Assembly: GCF_039548895.1 (NCBI RefSeq)
Contig: NZ_JBCLVG010000002.1
DNA length: 64,000 nt
Source of the DNA: Orlajensenia stereocauli
GTDB lineage: Bacteria; Actinomycetota; Actinomycetes; Actinomycetales; Microbacteriaceae
Reading direction: 5' to 3' (one strand)
Below the pieces are notes generated by a model that worked only from the letters and a program-made list of their open reading frames with translations, did not search any database and was not told the DNA's origin. The number at the start of each line of letters is the position of its first letter. Within the stretch, counting starts at the first letter, position 1. Positions 52,533-61,464 of this stretch are shown here, in pieces. The translations under genes were made by a program, and so were the position numbers.

Positions 52533-53310
52533 GGTCGTCGTCATCATTCCGACAATCGGCGGGGATCCCTGGCTGTCAGAGGCCGTCGAATCGCTGCTTT
52601 GCCAACGATCGCTTGGTCTTCGGATCATCGTCGCTCATGATGGTGCCAGCCCCGATGATTCTCTTCCGTGGCTCGGAGATCCACGCGTAGACACTGTGGA
52701 GTCTGCGACCAGGATCGGGTTGGCGGGGATTCTGGCGCTGGCAATGGAGACAGTTTCCGAGGAGTTTGTAGGACGTCTGGATGCTGACGATATCGCGTCT
52801 CCGAACCGCTTCAGGGCCCAAATCGACTATCTTCGAGCACACCCAAACACGCTATTGGTGGGATCGCGTGCATCGCGTATTGATGAGCAGGGAAGATCTA
52901 CCGGATCGTTGTTACCGGCCACCGGCGACGACGTACGCCTCGCGATGATCAAACGGAATCCAATAATCCACTCGTCCGCTCTGTTCCGAACCGATGCCTA
53001 TTTCGCGGCAGGTGGTTACGACCCCATGCTTCGACAAATGGAGGACTACGATCTCTGGCTGCGGATGGCCGTCGATGGTGAAGTTGCAGTGTTAGCTGAC
53101 GAACTCGTCTCATATCGCGTCCATGGAGGGCAGATGAGTCGCGGCGCTAAACCATATTCCCTCTACGCCCGGCGCGTCTGGTCAGGGCAAGGACACCTTG
53201 CAAAGGTGCTCGGCATCAACCCCGTCGCCTCGCTTGTGAGCAGGACAGCTTGGAGCGTGGCGCAGTATCTCCGTTATTTCGGCTTGCGGAAACCCGGTCA
53301 CTCTGTCTGA
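52516..53310 (+). CDS. Glycosyltransferase family 2
   Basis: A 264-residue GT-A enzyme: VVVIIPTIGGDPWLSEAVESLL at the start, VGRLDADDIASPNRF with the metal-binding DxD (DAD), and LRQMEDYDLWLRMA with the catalytic ED. It overlaps the GT4 gene by 17 bp and has GAGGAGG before the ATG. Presumed to extend the repeat unit. It is the last plus-strand gene before the convergent minus-strand block. Confidence 0.92.
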   Translation: MGQNAEVVVIIPTIGGDPWLSEAVESLLCQRSLGLRIIVAHDGASPDDSLPWLGDPRVDTVESATRIGLAGILALAMETVSEEFVGRLDADDIASPNRFRAQIDYLRAHPNTLLVGSRASRIDEQGRSTGSLLPATGDDVRLAMIKRNPIIHSSALFRTDAYFAAGGYDPMLRQMEDYDLWLRMAVDGEVAVLADELVSYRVHGGQMSRGAKPYSLYARRVWSGQGHLAKVLGINPVASLVSRTAWSVAQYLRYFGLRKPGHSV

Positions 53311-53335
53311 GAGTTCCTCGGCCTTCCCCGACAGC

Positions 53336-54640
53336 TCATCTGACGGCCGCGATAAAGGTCCGAAGCGGAGCAACAATGTCAGCCACCGTGGCATCATCTG
53401 CAGCTGGCGCGCGTTGGCCAGTCAGAGAGGCGATTATCGATCGAGCAGTCAGGGAAGGGTCCCTGAGATTCGCCACATTGTCGGCTAGCCCGAAGATGCT
53501 CGAAACACCGACGAGCTTCTGCACGTAATAGTCGTCGTACGCTACACCGAAGCTGGGGGTCCCTTCCGCCAAGGCGAACACCATTGGGTGATAGCGGGAA
53601 GAGATGAGGTAATCAGCGAGTCCTAGTAGCGCCTTTGTTACCGCGGGCCCCGTCTCCGGCTCGAGAATCGTCATGTGATCCCGATTTGCCGCCGACCACG
53701 ATCTGACCAGAATCCGGGCCGTCTCGCGATCGTCTGAAAACCGATTACCTCGCATATTGGGGACGAAGAGAACCTTGAGCCCTTGAAGCCTAAACGCTTC
53801 CACCAGCGATTCAGCGAGAACGGCTACCTGGTCGAGAAGATCGCTGGATCCGGCTCGTCGGCGGTGAAAGGACATTGCTATGAAAGGCCCTCCTCCGATC
53901 ACGACTTCGACGAGCTGCCTTGCGTCAGACTGCGCGCTTGACGTGGCGGGCAGGGCGAGGGCCCAGTCCGGGGTGAGCAAGGGGGTAACTCCCGCGCCGT
54001 CAATGAGGCTCGTGGCCAGGTGCAAAGACGTCTCCTCCCTAACAGTGATAACGTTCGCCAACTTGAGCATCTTCGCTGTCTCGGCAGCGTTCGAGGCGTC
54101 CAATGGACCCAGGCCTTGTCCAAGGAATGCCACGGGTTTGCCCAGAGTGTGCGCCCAGTGGGTCAGTAGGGACCATGAATATACGCCGTGGGCTGCGTAG
54201 TCATCGTTAATCGCCCCTGCTCCCGTGAAGATGACAGCGTCGGCACTCCGAACTTCGTTGTACCACTGCCGCTGCAATTTCGTTCGTGGCCCCTTCTTGG
54301 CTCGCGCCAGGGCCCTACGTGCATAGGCAACGCGGCCCGGTCGCGACACCAGTCGCTCGATGGATGCAACGATGCGGGAGCGGTGGGTCCAGGGGCTGAG
54401 GAACTTTCCTCGTCGCAACGATTCGAGGAGGAACGGATGGAGCTCCACACGTTCGAGGCCCGATTCCCATCCGGGGGCGGCATCGGTGACGATCGTCGAA
54501 TGAGGGTGCTCCGAGCGAAGCACATCGGCGGCAGCCAGCCACATGCTTTCATCACCCAAGTTCGTCGAGCCATTGGCACTGCCGATGAGGAGCCACCGGT
54601 GAGATCGCGTGGCCTGGCGCGGGGAAATCTGATCACTCAC
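53336..54640 (-). CDS. Polysaccharide pyruvyltransferase family protein
   Basis: A 434-residue protein of the CsaB/WcaK-like family. The N-terminus has LLIGSANGSTNLGDESMWLAAADVL, later ADAVIFTGAGAINDD, GKPVAFLGQGLGPLDA, and near the end LADYLISSRYHPMVFALAEGTPSFGVAYDDYYVQKL, the R-x-H and acidic active-site region. Members ketalate sugars with pyruvate from phosphoenolpyruvate, although some act otherwise. GTG start coupled to the flippase stop (GTGA). It would give the polysaccharide negative charge. Confidence 0.87.
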   Translation of the reverse strand: MSDQISPRQATRSHRWLLIGSANGSTNLGDESMWLAAADVLRSEHPHSTIVTDAAPGWESGLERVELHPFLLESLRRGKFLSPWTHRSRIVASIERLVSRPGRVAYARRALARAKKGPRTKLQRQWYNEVRSADAVIFTGAGAINDDYAAHGVYSWSLLTHWAHTLGKPVAFLGQGLGPLDASNAAETAKMLKLANVITVREETSLHLATSLIDGAGVTPLLTPDWALALPATSSAQSDARQLVEVVIGGGPFIAMSFHRRRAGSSDLLDQVAVLAESLVEAFRLQGLKVLFVPNMRGNRFSDDRETARILVRSWSAANRDHMTILEPETGPAVTKALLGLADYLISSRYHPMVFALAEGTPSFGVAYDDYYVQKLVGVSSIFGLADNVANLRDPSLTARSIIASLTGQRAPAADDATVADIVAPLRTFIAAVR

Positions 54641-55884
54641 GATTGTTCTCTTTTGGTGTGGGGTGTGTTCATTACTAGGAAGGCGACCGTGGCGCGAGTC
54701 AGGAGTCCAACGAGATTGACACTGAGCGCGCCAACAACCCCTAAAGACGGTATGAGAGCAGCACTCAGGATGATGCTCACGGATAATGCGATCGCGTTGG
54801 TCAGCACCGAGCGACGGTATAAATGCCGGATGGGCAGGCTAGTTAGCCCGGCGTAAACGAAAGGCAGACTCACGCTCGACGCGGCGACCAGAAGGTAAGA
54901 CGCCATATCGGGCTGATAGGCGTCCTGAAACAAAGTCGGGAAAAGCAATGCAGCGGCCAAAAGGCTGAGAGCACTCGTCGGGATGATTGCTCGTTCCCAG
55001 CGCAGAGAAACCCTGAAGACATCCCGTCTCGTAAGTCCGCGGCTGAGTTCCAGTTCTCGGCCTCGGGGCGTCCATGCCTGCGAAAGCGAGTTCGTCACCA
55101 TTTCCGTCCCAAGCTGCATGTACATGAACACTGTGAAATGGGCAACCAGGGAGGGCTCGCCAGTGAGCGCCAGAGTGTACTGAGGTACTCCAACAAGCAG
55201 CGGAGCGAGGACCGCAGACGACCCCGTAGGGAGCCCTGCCCTGAGGATCATCCGCACCGACGGGTCCGCCGATGTCGAGTATCTCGTTCGCTTTGCTCGC
55301 CACTCGACCAAGCGCGGACGCAGCAAGGTGGTTTGCGCGACGAATAACCCAATAGCGGAGCCGGTGGCCGACATGAGAATTAACGGGATGAGCGTGAGTC
55401 CCAAGCCCCACGCGAGAACGGTGCCTCCTATAACACCGAGCGCTGCGGCACCGCTCATGCTTGCTGCAATCCATTCCGAGTTCAATCGTTGCGAGACTCC
55501 GCCATAGAAATCCGCAAATGAGTCGACGCACTTAGAGAGACCGACGATGAGCAATATCAGCGAGAACTCGCTCTGGAAGACCACTGCGACCAGCACCGTG
55601 ACGCCAATGGCGACAAGCAACGACAACGAGCGTGCAATTGTGAAATTGCGGAGCGACGTAGACGGACTGAGCGTCAGTATTAGTGTGCGCAGGCCGAGAC
55701 CGAACAAAATGAAGATGGGCGCGGTGATTGCTTGCGCAAGTGCGTACTTGCCTGCTGGCCCACTCCCGAGGTAAACGGCAATCGATGCAAATAGGACAAG
55801 CTGGCCGGCGTAGCGCGTCAGGTTAGCGCTAAGGAGCCAGAAGGCTGGCTGGAGATTTCGGAACCGACTACTGGAGGTGGTCAT
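54637..55884 (-). CDS. Oligosaccharide flippase (Wzx-like, MATE/PST superfamily)
   Basis: A 415-residue protein with about twelve membrane helices (for example LTRYAGQLVLFASIAVYLGSG and ALLFPTLFQDAYQPDMASYLLVAASSVSLPFVYAGL). It fits the polysaccharide transporter superfamily by helix pattern and locus. It would flip the lipid-linked repeat unit. Start at 55884 (GGTGGTCAT region; ATG with weak upstream site); an extension to 55977 is possible but overlaps the polymerase gene. Immediately after the polymerase gene on the minus strand. Confidence 0.83.
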   Translation of the reverse strand: MTTSSSRFRNLQPAFWLLSANLTRYAGQLVLFASIAVYLGSGPAGKYALAQAITAPIFILFGLGLRTLILTLSPSTSLRNFTIARSLSLLVAIGVTVLVAVVFQSEFSLILLIVGLSKCVDSFADFYGGVSQRLNSEWIAASMSGAAALGVIGGTVLAWGLGLTLIPLILMSATGSAIGLFVAQTTLLRPRLVEWRAKRTRYSTSADPSVRMILRAGLPTGSSAVLAPLLVGVPQYTLALTGEPSLVAHFTVFMYMQLGTEMVTNSLSQAWTPRGRELELSRGLTRRDVFRVSLRWERAIIPTSALSLLAAALLFPTLFQDAYQPDMASYLLVAASSVSLPFVYAGLTSLPIRHLYRRSVLTNAIALSVSIILSAALIPSLGVVGALSVNLVGLLTRATVAFLVMNTPHTKREQS

Positions 55885-55891
55885 CCGAAGA

Positions 55892-57019
55892 TCACCGAAC
55901 CCCGAGGTAAGTCTCGTAGGGGAGGAGGCCTGCGTAGTTCGTGACGTAAAGGATGAGGTGGGCTGCCCCAAGAACAATCAGAGCAAGCTTTGCCGGCACC
56001 GGATTCTTCGTGGCACTGAGCTGATTTGGGAGGAGTAGGAGGAGGAAGATCCCAAAGTATTGATCCATCCTCGCCACGACTACCGATTGCGTCCCTAGAG
56101 CAAGAAACGCGGTGCCCACACACACGAACGCAAGCCATCGGACGGTTCCCTCGGGGAATGGCAGCCGAAATGCAACAACGAGCAGCGCAAGCCGCATCGC
56201 CAGGAGGAGGAAAACCCCAACACCTCCCGCCTGTCCCAGATCGTCAGCGTAAGTCTCGTAGCGTGAGTTCAGCGTCGAAAGAACATCCAACAGGGCGGGG
56301 AGTGCCAGGGCGGCTGTGCCGAGAGCGATCATCACAGCGACACTCACCAGAACTGGGGCCAGACGAGGTCTCCAGTTCTTCGAGATGAGCATGAGTGCAA
56401 GCGCGACGAGAGCGGACACATGAAACAGCACTGCGAGCGCACTGAGAATTGCGAACACGATTTTGCTTCGGCCGTACCAACTATTTGCCCAGAAGAGCAA
56501 CGACACTGCTATCCCTTGGCGGATGGTATTGAAGGGCCCGAGGAAGAAGGCGAAAAGGATGTATAGGACCAGGGCGAACGGGAGGTCGGTGCTCTGTCGG
56601 CGCAGGACAGCATAAATCGGCACCACTGTCAGGAAGCTCGTTGCCCAGAAGATTGCAAATGGAGAATCCGAAAGCGATGCGATGGACAACGAGAGAACGG
56701 TGTAGCCCGCCTCTTGGGGAGACGCGGCGATCTGCGCCGCCCAATCAGATGCCGGATCGATCTGACGGAAAAATTGAAGGTAAATCGGATAATCGGTGCC
56801 GACGTTGAATCGCAACGCGGAAAACGTCACCAGGATTGCAACGATGACTACGTCGCCAAAGCCCCACTTGGGGTCCGCCTGTGTCGCGAGGGCCGACGGA
56901 AGCTCCGCCACGGGTGCAGGCTCCCGAACGGACCGCATCCTGCGAGTAGTAAGGCGGAACGCCGACTGAAAGTTCGCGACAACCCACACTGCGACAGCGA
57001 TTCCGAGGTAGGGAAGCAT
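55892..57019 (-). CDS. EpsG/Wzy-like polysaccharide polymerase
   Basis: A 375-residue protein with about eleven membrane helices. The N-terminal YLGIAVAVWVVANFQSAFRL, then FSALRFNVGTDYPIYLQFF and LGPFNTIRQGIAVSLLFWA follow the EpsG pattern (conserved RxxVGTDY and NxxRQ). It should polymerise repeat units outside the membrane. GGAGAGG precedes the ATG. A 144-bp gap separates it from the epimerase upstream. Confidence 0.85.
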   Translation of the reverse strand: MLPYLGIAVAVWVVANFQSAFRLTTRRMRSVREPAPVAELPSALATQADPKWGFGDVVIVAILVTFSALRFNVGTDYPIYLQFFRQIDPASDWAAQIAASPQEAGYTVLSLSIASLSDSPFAIFWATSFLTVVPIYAVLRRQSTDLPFALVLYILFAFFLGPFNTIRQGIAVSLLFWANSWYGRSKIVFAILSALAVLFHVSALVALALMLISKNWRPRLAPVLVSVAVMIALGTAALALPALLDVLSTLNSRYETYADDLGQAGGVGVFLLLAMRLALLVVAFRLPFPEGTVRWLAFVCVGTAFLALGTQSVVVARMDQYFGIFLLLLLPNQLSATKNPVPAKLALIVLGAAHLILYVTNYAGLLPYETYLGVR

Positions 57020-57163
57020 TCCGGCCTCTCCTGTTCGGTGCGCATCGCAAATGCAATGAAGACGCGGCGGGATCGTGGACGCTGCACCTGGCTCGGGGCG
57101 AGCGATTCTCCCGATCGATCTGTCAGAGTCTAGAGAACTGAAACATGATTAGGAAACTCAAAC

Positions 57164-58063
57164 CTAGGCGTCAACTCGGAATAAGGATTCCATGGGTGCT
57201 TCGGAAGCTAGAAGGCCCGGCAGTGGTGGAAGTTCATAGCCTACGAGGGCGCGAAAATGAGATGTATCAGCGACGCTGTAGCTGCCGAGATCCTTGGCGT
57301 CGAGACGATGACGGACGGCGACACGCTTGGTCATCATCTCAATGAGCATTCGGTTGGAGGTTGCTACGCCGGTGCCGATGTTCGTGACATCGTTCTGACG
57401 GGGAGGTCTGATCCTCGCGAGATCCAGAAGTCCGCGGGCGACGTCGATACTGCGGACGTAGTCCCTAACGAATGAATCCAAGCCGCGGAGGACGACCTCA
57501 TCGTTGCCCTCTCGGGCTGAGGCGAATAATCGAGAGAAAAGCGAGAGCCGCGAGTTGAGATCCACGACGTTGAAGATCCGCCCGCTGATCGAGGACATAG
57601 CGCCCGACGAGAGTGCGACCTCTGACAGTGCCTGTTCAGCCTCTGCTTTGCTGCGCGCGTAAACCGAACGACCGGCGAGAGGATCGTCTTCTCGCGCCGG
57701 ACGATTGGCGAGATCTCCATAGACCGCTGCGCTGGATGCGAAGACGAAACGTCTGACTCCCTCCTCGAGGGCTGCCATTGCGAGTCGACGCGTACCTTCA
57801 ACATTGATCTGAAATGCGTCTTGGGGACTCACTTCGCAACCAGGTCCGGTCAGGCCTGCTAAGTGAATTACTACGTCCGGGCGAGTAGCTGAAACTAGTG
57901 TCCGTATGCTGTCCCCGTCCCTCAAATCGAAGGCCCTTTCAGATTCTCCGATTGCAGGAGAATGCACAGCAAAAACGCTCGTGGTCGCATCGTCGGCCAA
58001 GAGAAGTCTGCGCAAAGCCGCACCTATGATCCCGTTTGCCCCGGTGACAAGCACTCGTTCCAC
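57164..58063 (-). CDS. NAD-dependent sugar epimerase/dehydratase
   Basis: A 299-residue extended SDR: VLVTGANGIIGAALRRLLL, PDVVIHLAGLTGPGCEV, FVFASSAAVYGD and RSVYARSKAEAEQAL with Y-x-x-x-K. GTG start with GGAG upstream. It belongs to the GalE/RmlD-like group, but substrate and product cannot be told; it is the first gene of the minus-strand polymerase-flippase-transferase block and is probably needed for a second repeat-unit sugar. Confidence 0.87.
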   Translation of the reverse strand: MERVLVTGANGIIGAALRRLLLADDATTSVFAVHSPAIGESERAFDLRDGDSIRTLVSATRPDVVIHLAGLTGPGCEVSPQDAFQINVEGTRRLAMAALEEGVRRFVFASSAAVYGDLANRPAREDDPLAGRSVYARSKAEAEQALSEVALSSGAMSSISGRIFNVVDLNSRLSLFSRLFASAREGNDEVVLRGLDSFVRDYVRSIDVARGLLDLARIRPPRQNDVTNIGTGVATSNRMLIEMMTKRVAVRHRLDAKDLGSYSVADTSHFRALVGYELPPLPGLLASEAPMESLFRVDA

Positions 58064-58179
58064 GTCTTTAACTCCGTATCCGATGTGAGATGTGGCACTT
58101 GAGACTTTGAGGGATCGAAGCCGAAGACTGCCGCATGCTAGGGCATTCTTTCAGGCGCATATCTATAGGGTTGTGCGAG

Positions 58180-59979
58180 ATGGGACAAAGCGCTCGAGAT
58201 GCAAAGACACCCCTCGTGCGCAGTGCACGGCTGTGGGTGCCGGTGGCTGTCGCGCTTCTGATTTTATTGATCGGCGGAATCGCTCTGGCAATCATCCCGG
58301 GTGTGATGAAGGTCAGGTCTGAACTCGAGGCCTCCATCCCGCTCGCATCATCGGTGCAGTCGCATGCCCTCGCCGGAGACCTAGACGCGGCCGCGATCGA
58401 TGCGACGGAGCTGCAAGCCCACACGGCGGCGGCACGTGCCGCAACTGGCGGTCTCGTCTGGGGGGCATTGGAATGGGTGCCCGTTGCCGGGCCTAACCTC
58501 CACGCGGTGCGCGTCGCAGCGGAGGAAGCGGACCGGCTGGCGACGGATGTCGTCGTTCCGGTCTCGACGATCGACGTCGCTTCGCTCAAGCCGGTGAATG
58601 GCGCATTCGACATTGCTCGTATCCGCGATCTGGGTGTCACGGTCAGCGCCGCTGACGCAGCCGCGACCGAAAGTCGCGACCGCATCTCGAAGGTGGACCG
58701 GAGTGGCCTTATCGCTCCTGTAGCCGGGGGGCTCGATCGCCTCGGCAGCTCCCTCGCCTCCGCGAGCAAGACACTTTCCGGCCTAGACGGCGTTCTCGCG
58801 GTTCTGCCGGCCGCATTGGGCGGAGACGGGCCGAAGAACTACCTCCTCCTCTTCCAGAACAACGGCGAAGTCATGCCGGGAGGTGGAACCGTCGGCTCCC
58901 TTGCCATGTTCCACGTCGACAATGGCCAGATCGAATTGGTGAGGCAGGCATCGGCCGCCCCTGTGGACATTCCGATGTACGACACTCCCGTCATCCCGAT
59001 CGCCGACGACGTGATCGCGACGTATCCATTCGGCTTGGGCAAGTACGTGCAGAGTCTCACGCGCACGCCGAGGTTCTCGCTGACGCACGACATCGCCAAG
59101 GAGATCTGGAAGCGAAGCTATGGCGACACCATCGACGGCGTCATCTCCCTTGACACCGTCGCTCTCTCCAACATCATCGCGGCCACCGGCCCGCTGGACC
59201 TCCCAGACGGAACGCAGCTCACCGGACAGAACGCAGTGTCCATCCTCTTGGGCGATCTGTACTCGAAGTACACGCCCTACGAGGTGGACGCGATCAACCA
59301 GGCGATCGCTACTCTGGCATTCGACCGGATCAGATCGGGTGCGACCGACGTCACCGCGATAACGACCGCGTTGACGAAGTCCGCAGCCGAGGGCCGCATC
59401 CGGATGTGGACCGACGACCCGGACGAGCAGGCTCTCATCGTGGGGTCGCAATTCGATGGAGAACCGCCGGTGAGCACGAAGAAGATGGATGCGTTCGGCG
59501 TCTACTTCATCGACTACACGCCCGGCAAGATGCAGCGTTTCATGACGCAGAGCGTCGATCTGGGGCAGGCGGTGTGCGGCGCCGATGGCGAGCGTCACGT
59601 GCGGGTGAACGTGTCGCTCACCAATACGGTGTCTCCGGATGTCGTGCCCACGCTTCCCGACTACGTCACCGGTGGCGGGCAGACGACTGCGATCGGCAAT
59701 ATGCGTGTCGACACTCTCGTCTACGCGCCGCCCGGTTCGACCATGCTGGACATCACCCGCGACGGAGCGCCCGTCGACTCGATGATCACGGCGGACGGCG
59801 AGTACCCGGTCAATCAGGCAATCACGACGATCGCACCAGGGGAGACCGCGGTGATGTCGTTCGACGTGCTGGCGACCGATGACGTGCTGCGCAAGCTCTC
59901 TGCTGAGGTCACCCCGGTGGTCAGCCCCACTGAGGTCACGGAGTCCAAGCTCGATTGCGGGACGGTCCCCGCGAGCTGA
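58180..59979 (+). CDS. DUF4012 membrane-anchored protein
   Basis: A 599-residue protein with one N-terminal helix (about 17-40), a helical stalk, and a large extracytoplasmic DUF4012 domain (LLLFQNNGEVMPGGGTVGSLAMFHVDNGQIEL, DGVISLDTVALSNIIAATGPL). DUF4012 proteins are frequent in actinobacterial polysaccharide loci but their biochemical role is unknown. Start at ATG 58180; a TATAGGG sequence just upstream suggests a promoter with a very short leader. Codon use returns to very high GC here, marking the end of the atypical core. Confidence 0.85.
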   Translation: MGQSARDAKTPLVRSARLWVPVAVALLILLIGGIALAIIPGVMKVRSELEASIPLASSVQSHALAGDLDAAAIDATELQAHTAAARAATGGLVWGALEWVPVAGPNLHAVRVAAEEADRLATDVVVPVSTIDVASLKPVNGAFDIARIRDLGVTVSAADAAATESRDRISKVDRSGLIAPVAGGLDRLGSSLASASKTLSGLDGVLAVLPAALGGDGPKNYLLLFQNNGEVMPGGGTVGSLAMFHVDNGQIELVRQASAAPVDIPMYDTPVIPIADDVIATYPFGLGKYVQSLTRTPRFSLTHDIAKEIWKRSYGDTIDGVISLDTVALSNIIAATGPLDLPDGTQLTGQNAVSILLGDLYSKYTPYEVDAINQAIATLAFDRIRSGATDVTAITTALTKSAAEGRIRMWTDDPDEQALIVGSQFDGEPPVSTKKMDAFGVYFIDYTPGKMQRFMTQSVDLGQAVCGADGERHVRVNVSLTNTVSPDVVPTLPDYVTGGGQTTAIGNMRVDTLVYAPPGSTMLDITRDGAPVDSMITADGEYPVNQAITTIAPGETAVMSFDVLATDDVLRKLSAEVTPVVSPTEVTESKLDCGTVPAS

Positions 59980-60144
59980 GTGCGCAGCGGCATGCGTGGC
60001 GCCGACGACAGTGCCCGTGCGGTGAACTGCGCGCTGAAGAACCCCCGCACACTGGGGTGTTCCCGTCCAGCACGCGTTCACCTTGCGTCGCTACGATCGG
60101 AACAGTCCCACGCTTTCGGGTAGCGCGGGCAGTCGGGGAGAATC

Positions 60145-60348
60145 ATGAGCTCCATAACGGGCGCTTCGCAGCGACCTCTCAGTGACACGTTCGACGCGCT
60201 CGTCATGGAGCCGCCGTACTCCCACGCATCCGGGTTCGCCGACCGGGCGGCATCCGCCGGCCTGATCATTCTGGTCGCGCCCCTGCTGGTGGTCGTCGCC
60301 CTCTTCGCGCGGCTGCTCGCGTTCGCCTCGGGCTCCGACCGCCGCTGA
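60145..60348 (+). CDS. 67-residue protein resembling the N-terminus of a sugar transferase
   Basis: A short protein with a good ribosome-binding site (GGGGAGA before the ATG). After a polar start, residues 34-62 (ADRAASAGLIILVAPLLVVV and on) form one membrane helix bounded by R residues, in the style of the reentrant helix that opens bacterial sugar transferases (PglC/WcaJ type), but the catalytic part is absent because a stop follows GSDRR. It may be a small membrane protein in its own right or a truncated transferase. Locus context favours a link to polysaccharide synthesis. Confidence 0.5.
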   Translation: MSSITGASQRPLSDTFDALVMEPPYSHASGFADRAASAGLIILVAPLLVVVALFARLLAFASGSDRR

Positions 60349-60409
60349 GCCGACGCCCACCGCGGCAGTCGTCGAGGTGACGGCGGTCGAGGCCGGTCGA
60401 AGCCGATCG

Positions 60410-60889
60410 TCAGTGCGACGTGTGCGCAGGTATGGGGATCCCGCGGTCGGCGACTCGAACGCGCCGTCCGCGACGGGCGATGAGCGTGCCGATCAGTAGC
60501 ACGAGGAGGCTGCCGATGAGCGCCCCCGTGCTGTTCGCGATCACATCGCGCACGCTCGGATAGCGGTCGGGCAGCGCGAGGAGCTGCACGAGCTCGATCG
60601 CGGACGAGAGGGCAACTGCCGCGAGGGTGGAGATCCACCAGCGGCGACGCCCGAGCAGCACGGTCATGATGATCCCGAAGGGCAGGAACATCACCACGTT
60701 CGACGTGAACTCGATGGTGTCGTACGTCACCCACGCAAAGCCGTGCTCGTGGAACCAGATGATCGAGGCGTACACCTCATGGTTCGCCGGCTTGTCGACG
60801 GGCTCCGGCCAGAGGACGACGAGCGCGAGCACGACCAGGTAGACCGCCAGCAGCACGCCGGCCAGAAGGCGGCGCTGTGACGGGTTCAT
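60410..60889 (-). CDS. VanZ-family membrane protein
   Basis: A 159-residue protein with four or five membrane helices: LLAGVLLAVYLVVLALVVLWP, then IEFTSNVVMFLPFGIIM, ALSSAIELVQLLALPDRYPSVRDVIANSTGALIGSLL, which carries the VanZ signature (N-x-x-x-F-x-P-F-G and D-x-x-x-N-x-x-G). VanZ of Enterococcus gives low-level teicoplanin resistance; the general function is unknown. The ATG overlaps the stop of the upstream gene (ATGA), so it ends a three-gene minus-strand operon. Confidence 0.87.
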   Translation of the reverse strand: MNPSQRRLLAGVLLAVYLVVLALVVLWPEPVDKPANHEVYASIIWFHEHGFAWVTYDTIEFTSNVVMFLPFGIIMTVLLGRRRWWISTLAAVALSSAIELVQLLALPDRYPSVRDVIANSTGALIGSLLVLLIGTLIARRGRRVRVADRGIPIPAHTSH

Positions 60890-61464
60890 GCCACCACGTA
60901 CTCGGGGTAGCCGTAGATGATGTTGGAGTCCCACGGCTGACCGTAACGCCGCACGAAGGTTTTGTCGTGCGGCAGGAAGTCCGGCACGTCGCCCTCCACC
61001 GTCGCCACAGCGCCCGCAGTAGTCCGCTCGACGTAGCCGGCGTGGTGGATGCTCTCGACGGGCCCGTCACTGTAGAAGATCACGGCGCCGTCGCGCGGCT
61101 CGGTTCCGACCTGGCCGAGAGCGCTGAAGTGCTCGTACAGCTCACGTGGGTCGCGGGTCTGCGGCACGGCGTTCTCGCGCAGCAGCCACGACACGTACAG
61201 CGTGCTCCATGTCGTCGTCGCTGCGGCATCCGTGCTCCACGGACTCGCGGCGAGCCTCATGCCGGCACTGCCGAGCGCCTCCGCCCGCACCTCGTCGAGC
61301 GTGCGAGTGGGCACGGGAACCTTCGTGGGGATCGCAGTCGCCCCATCCGCTCCGGAGGCGGTGCGTGCGGCATCCCGCGGCAGGAGCGCGACCGCGGCGG
61401 CTCCCGCAGCAACCGTGCCCAGGGCGGCGACGATGACCGTCCGACGACGGATGCCCCCGCTCAC
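60886..61464 (-). CDS. Tat-type exported CHAP-like protein with Ser at the Cys position
   Basis: A 192-residue exported protein. A basic GIRRRTVIVAALGTVAAGAAAVAL start is a possible Tat signal. The rest resembles a CHAP/NlpC-type amidase: TWSTLYVSWLL occupies the place of the catalytic W-C-x-x-F-V-S-W block, with Ser instead of Cys, and DGAVIFYSDG and SIHHAGYVERT supply the His region. Loss of the nucleophile suggests a non-catalytic or altered enzyme. Coupled to both neighbours by four-base overlaps. Confidence 0.65.
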   Translation of the reverse strand: MSGGIRRRTVIVAALGTVAAGAAAVALLPRDAARTASGADGATAIPTKVPVPTRTLDEVRAEALGSAGMRLAASPWSTDAAATTTWSTLYVSWLLRENAVPQTRDPRELYEHFSALGQVGTEPRDGAVIFYSDGPVESIHHAGYVERTTAGAVATVEGDVPDFLPHDKTFVRRYGQPWDSNIIYGYPEYVVA

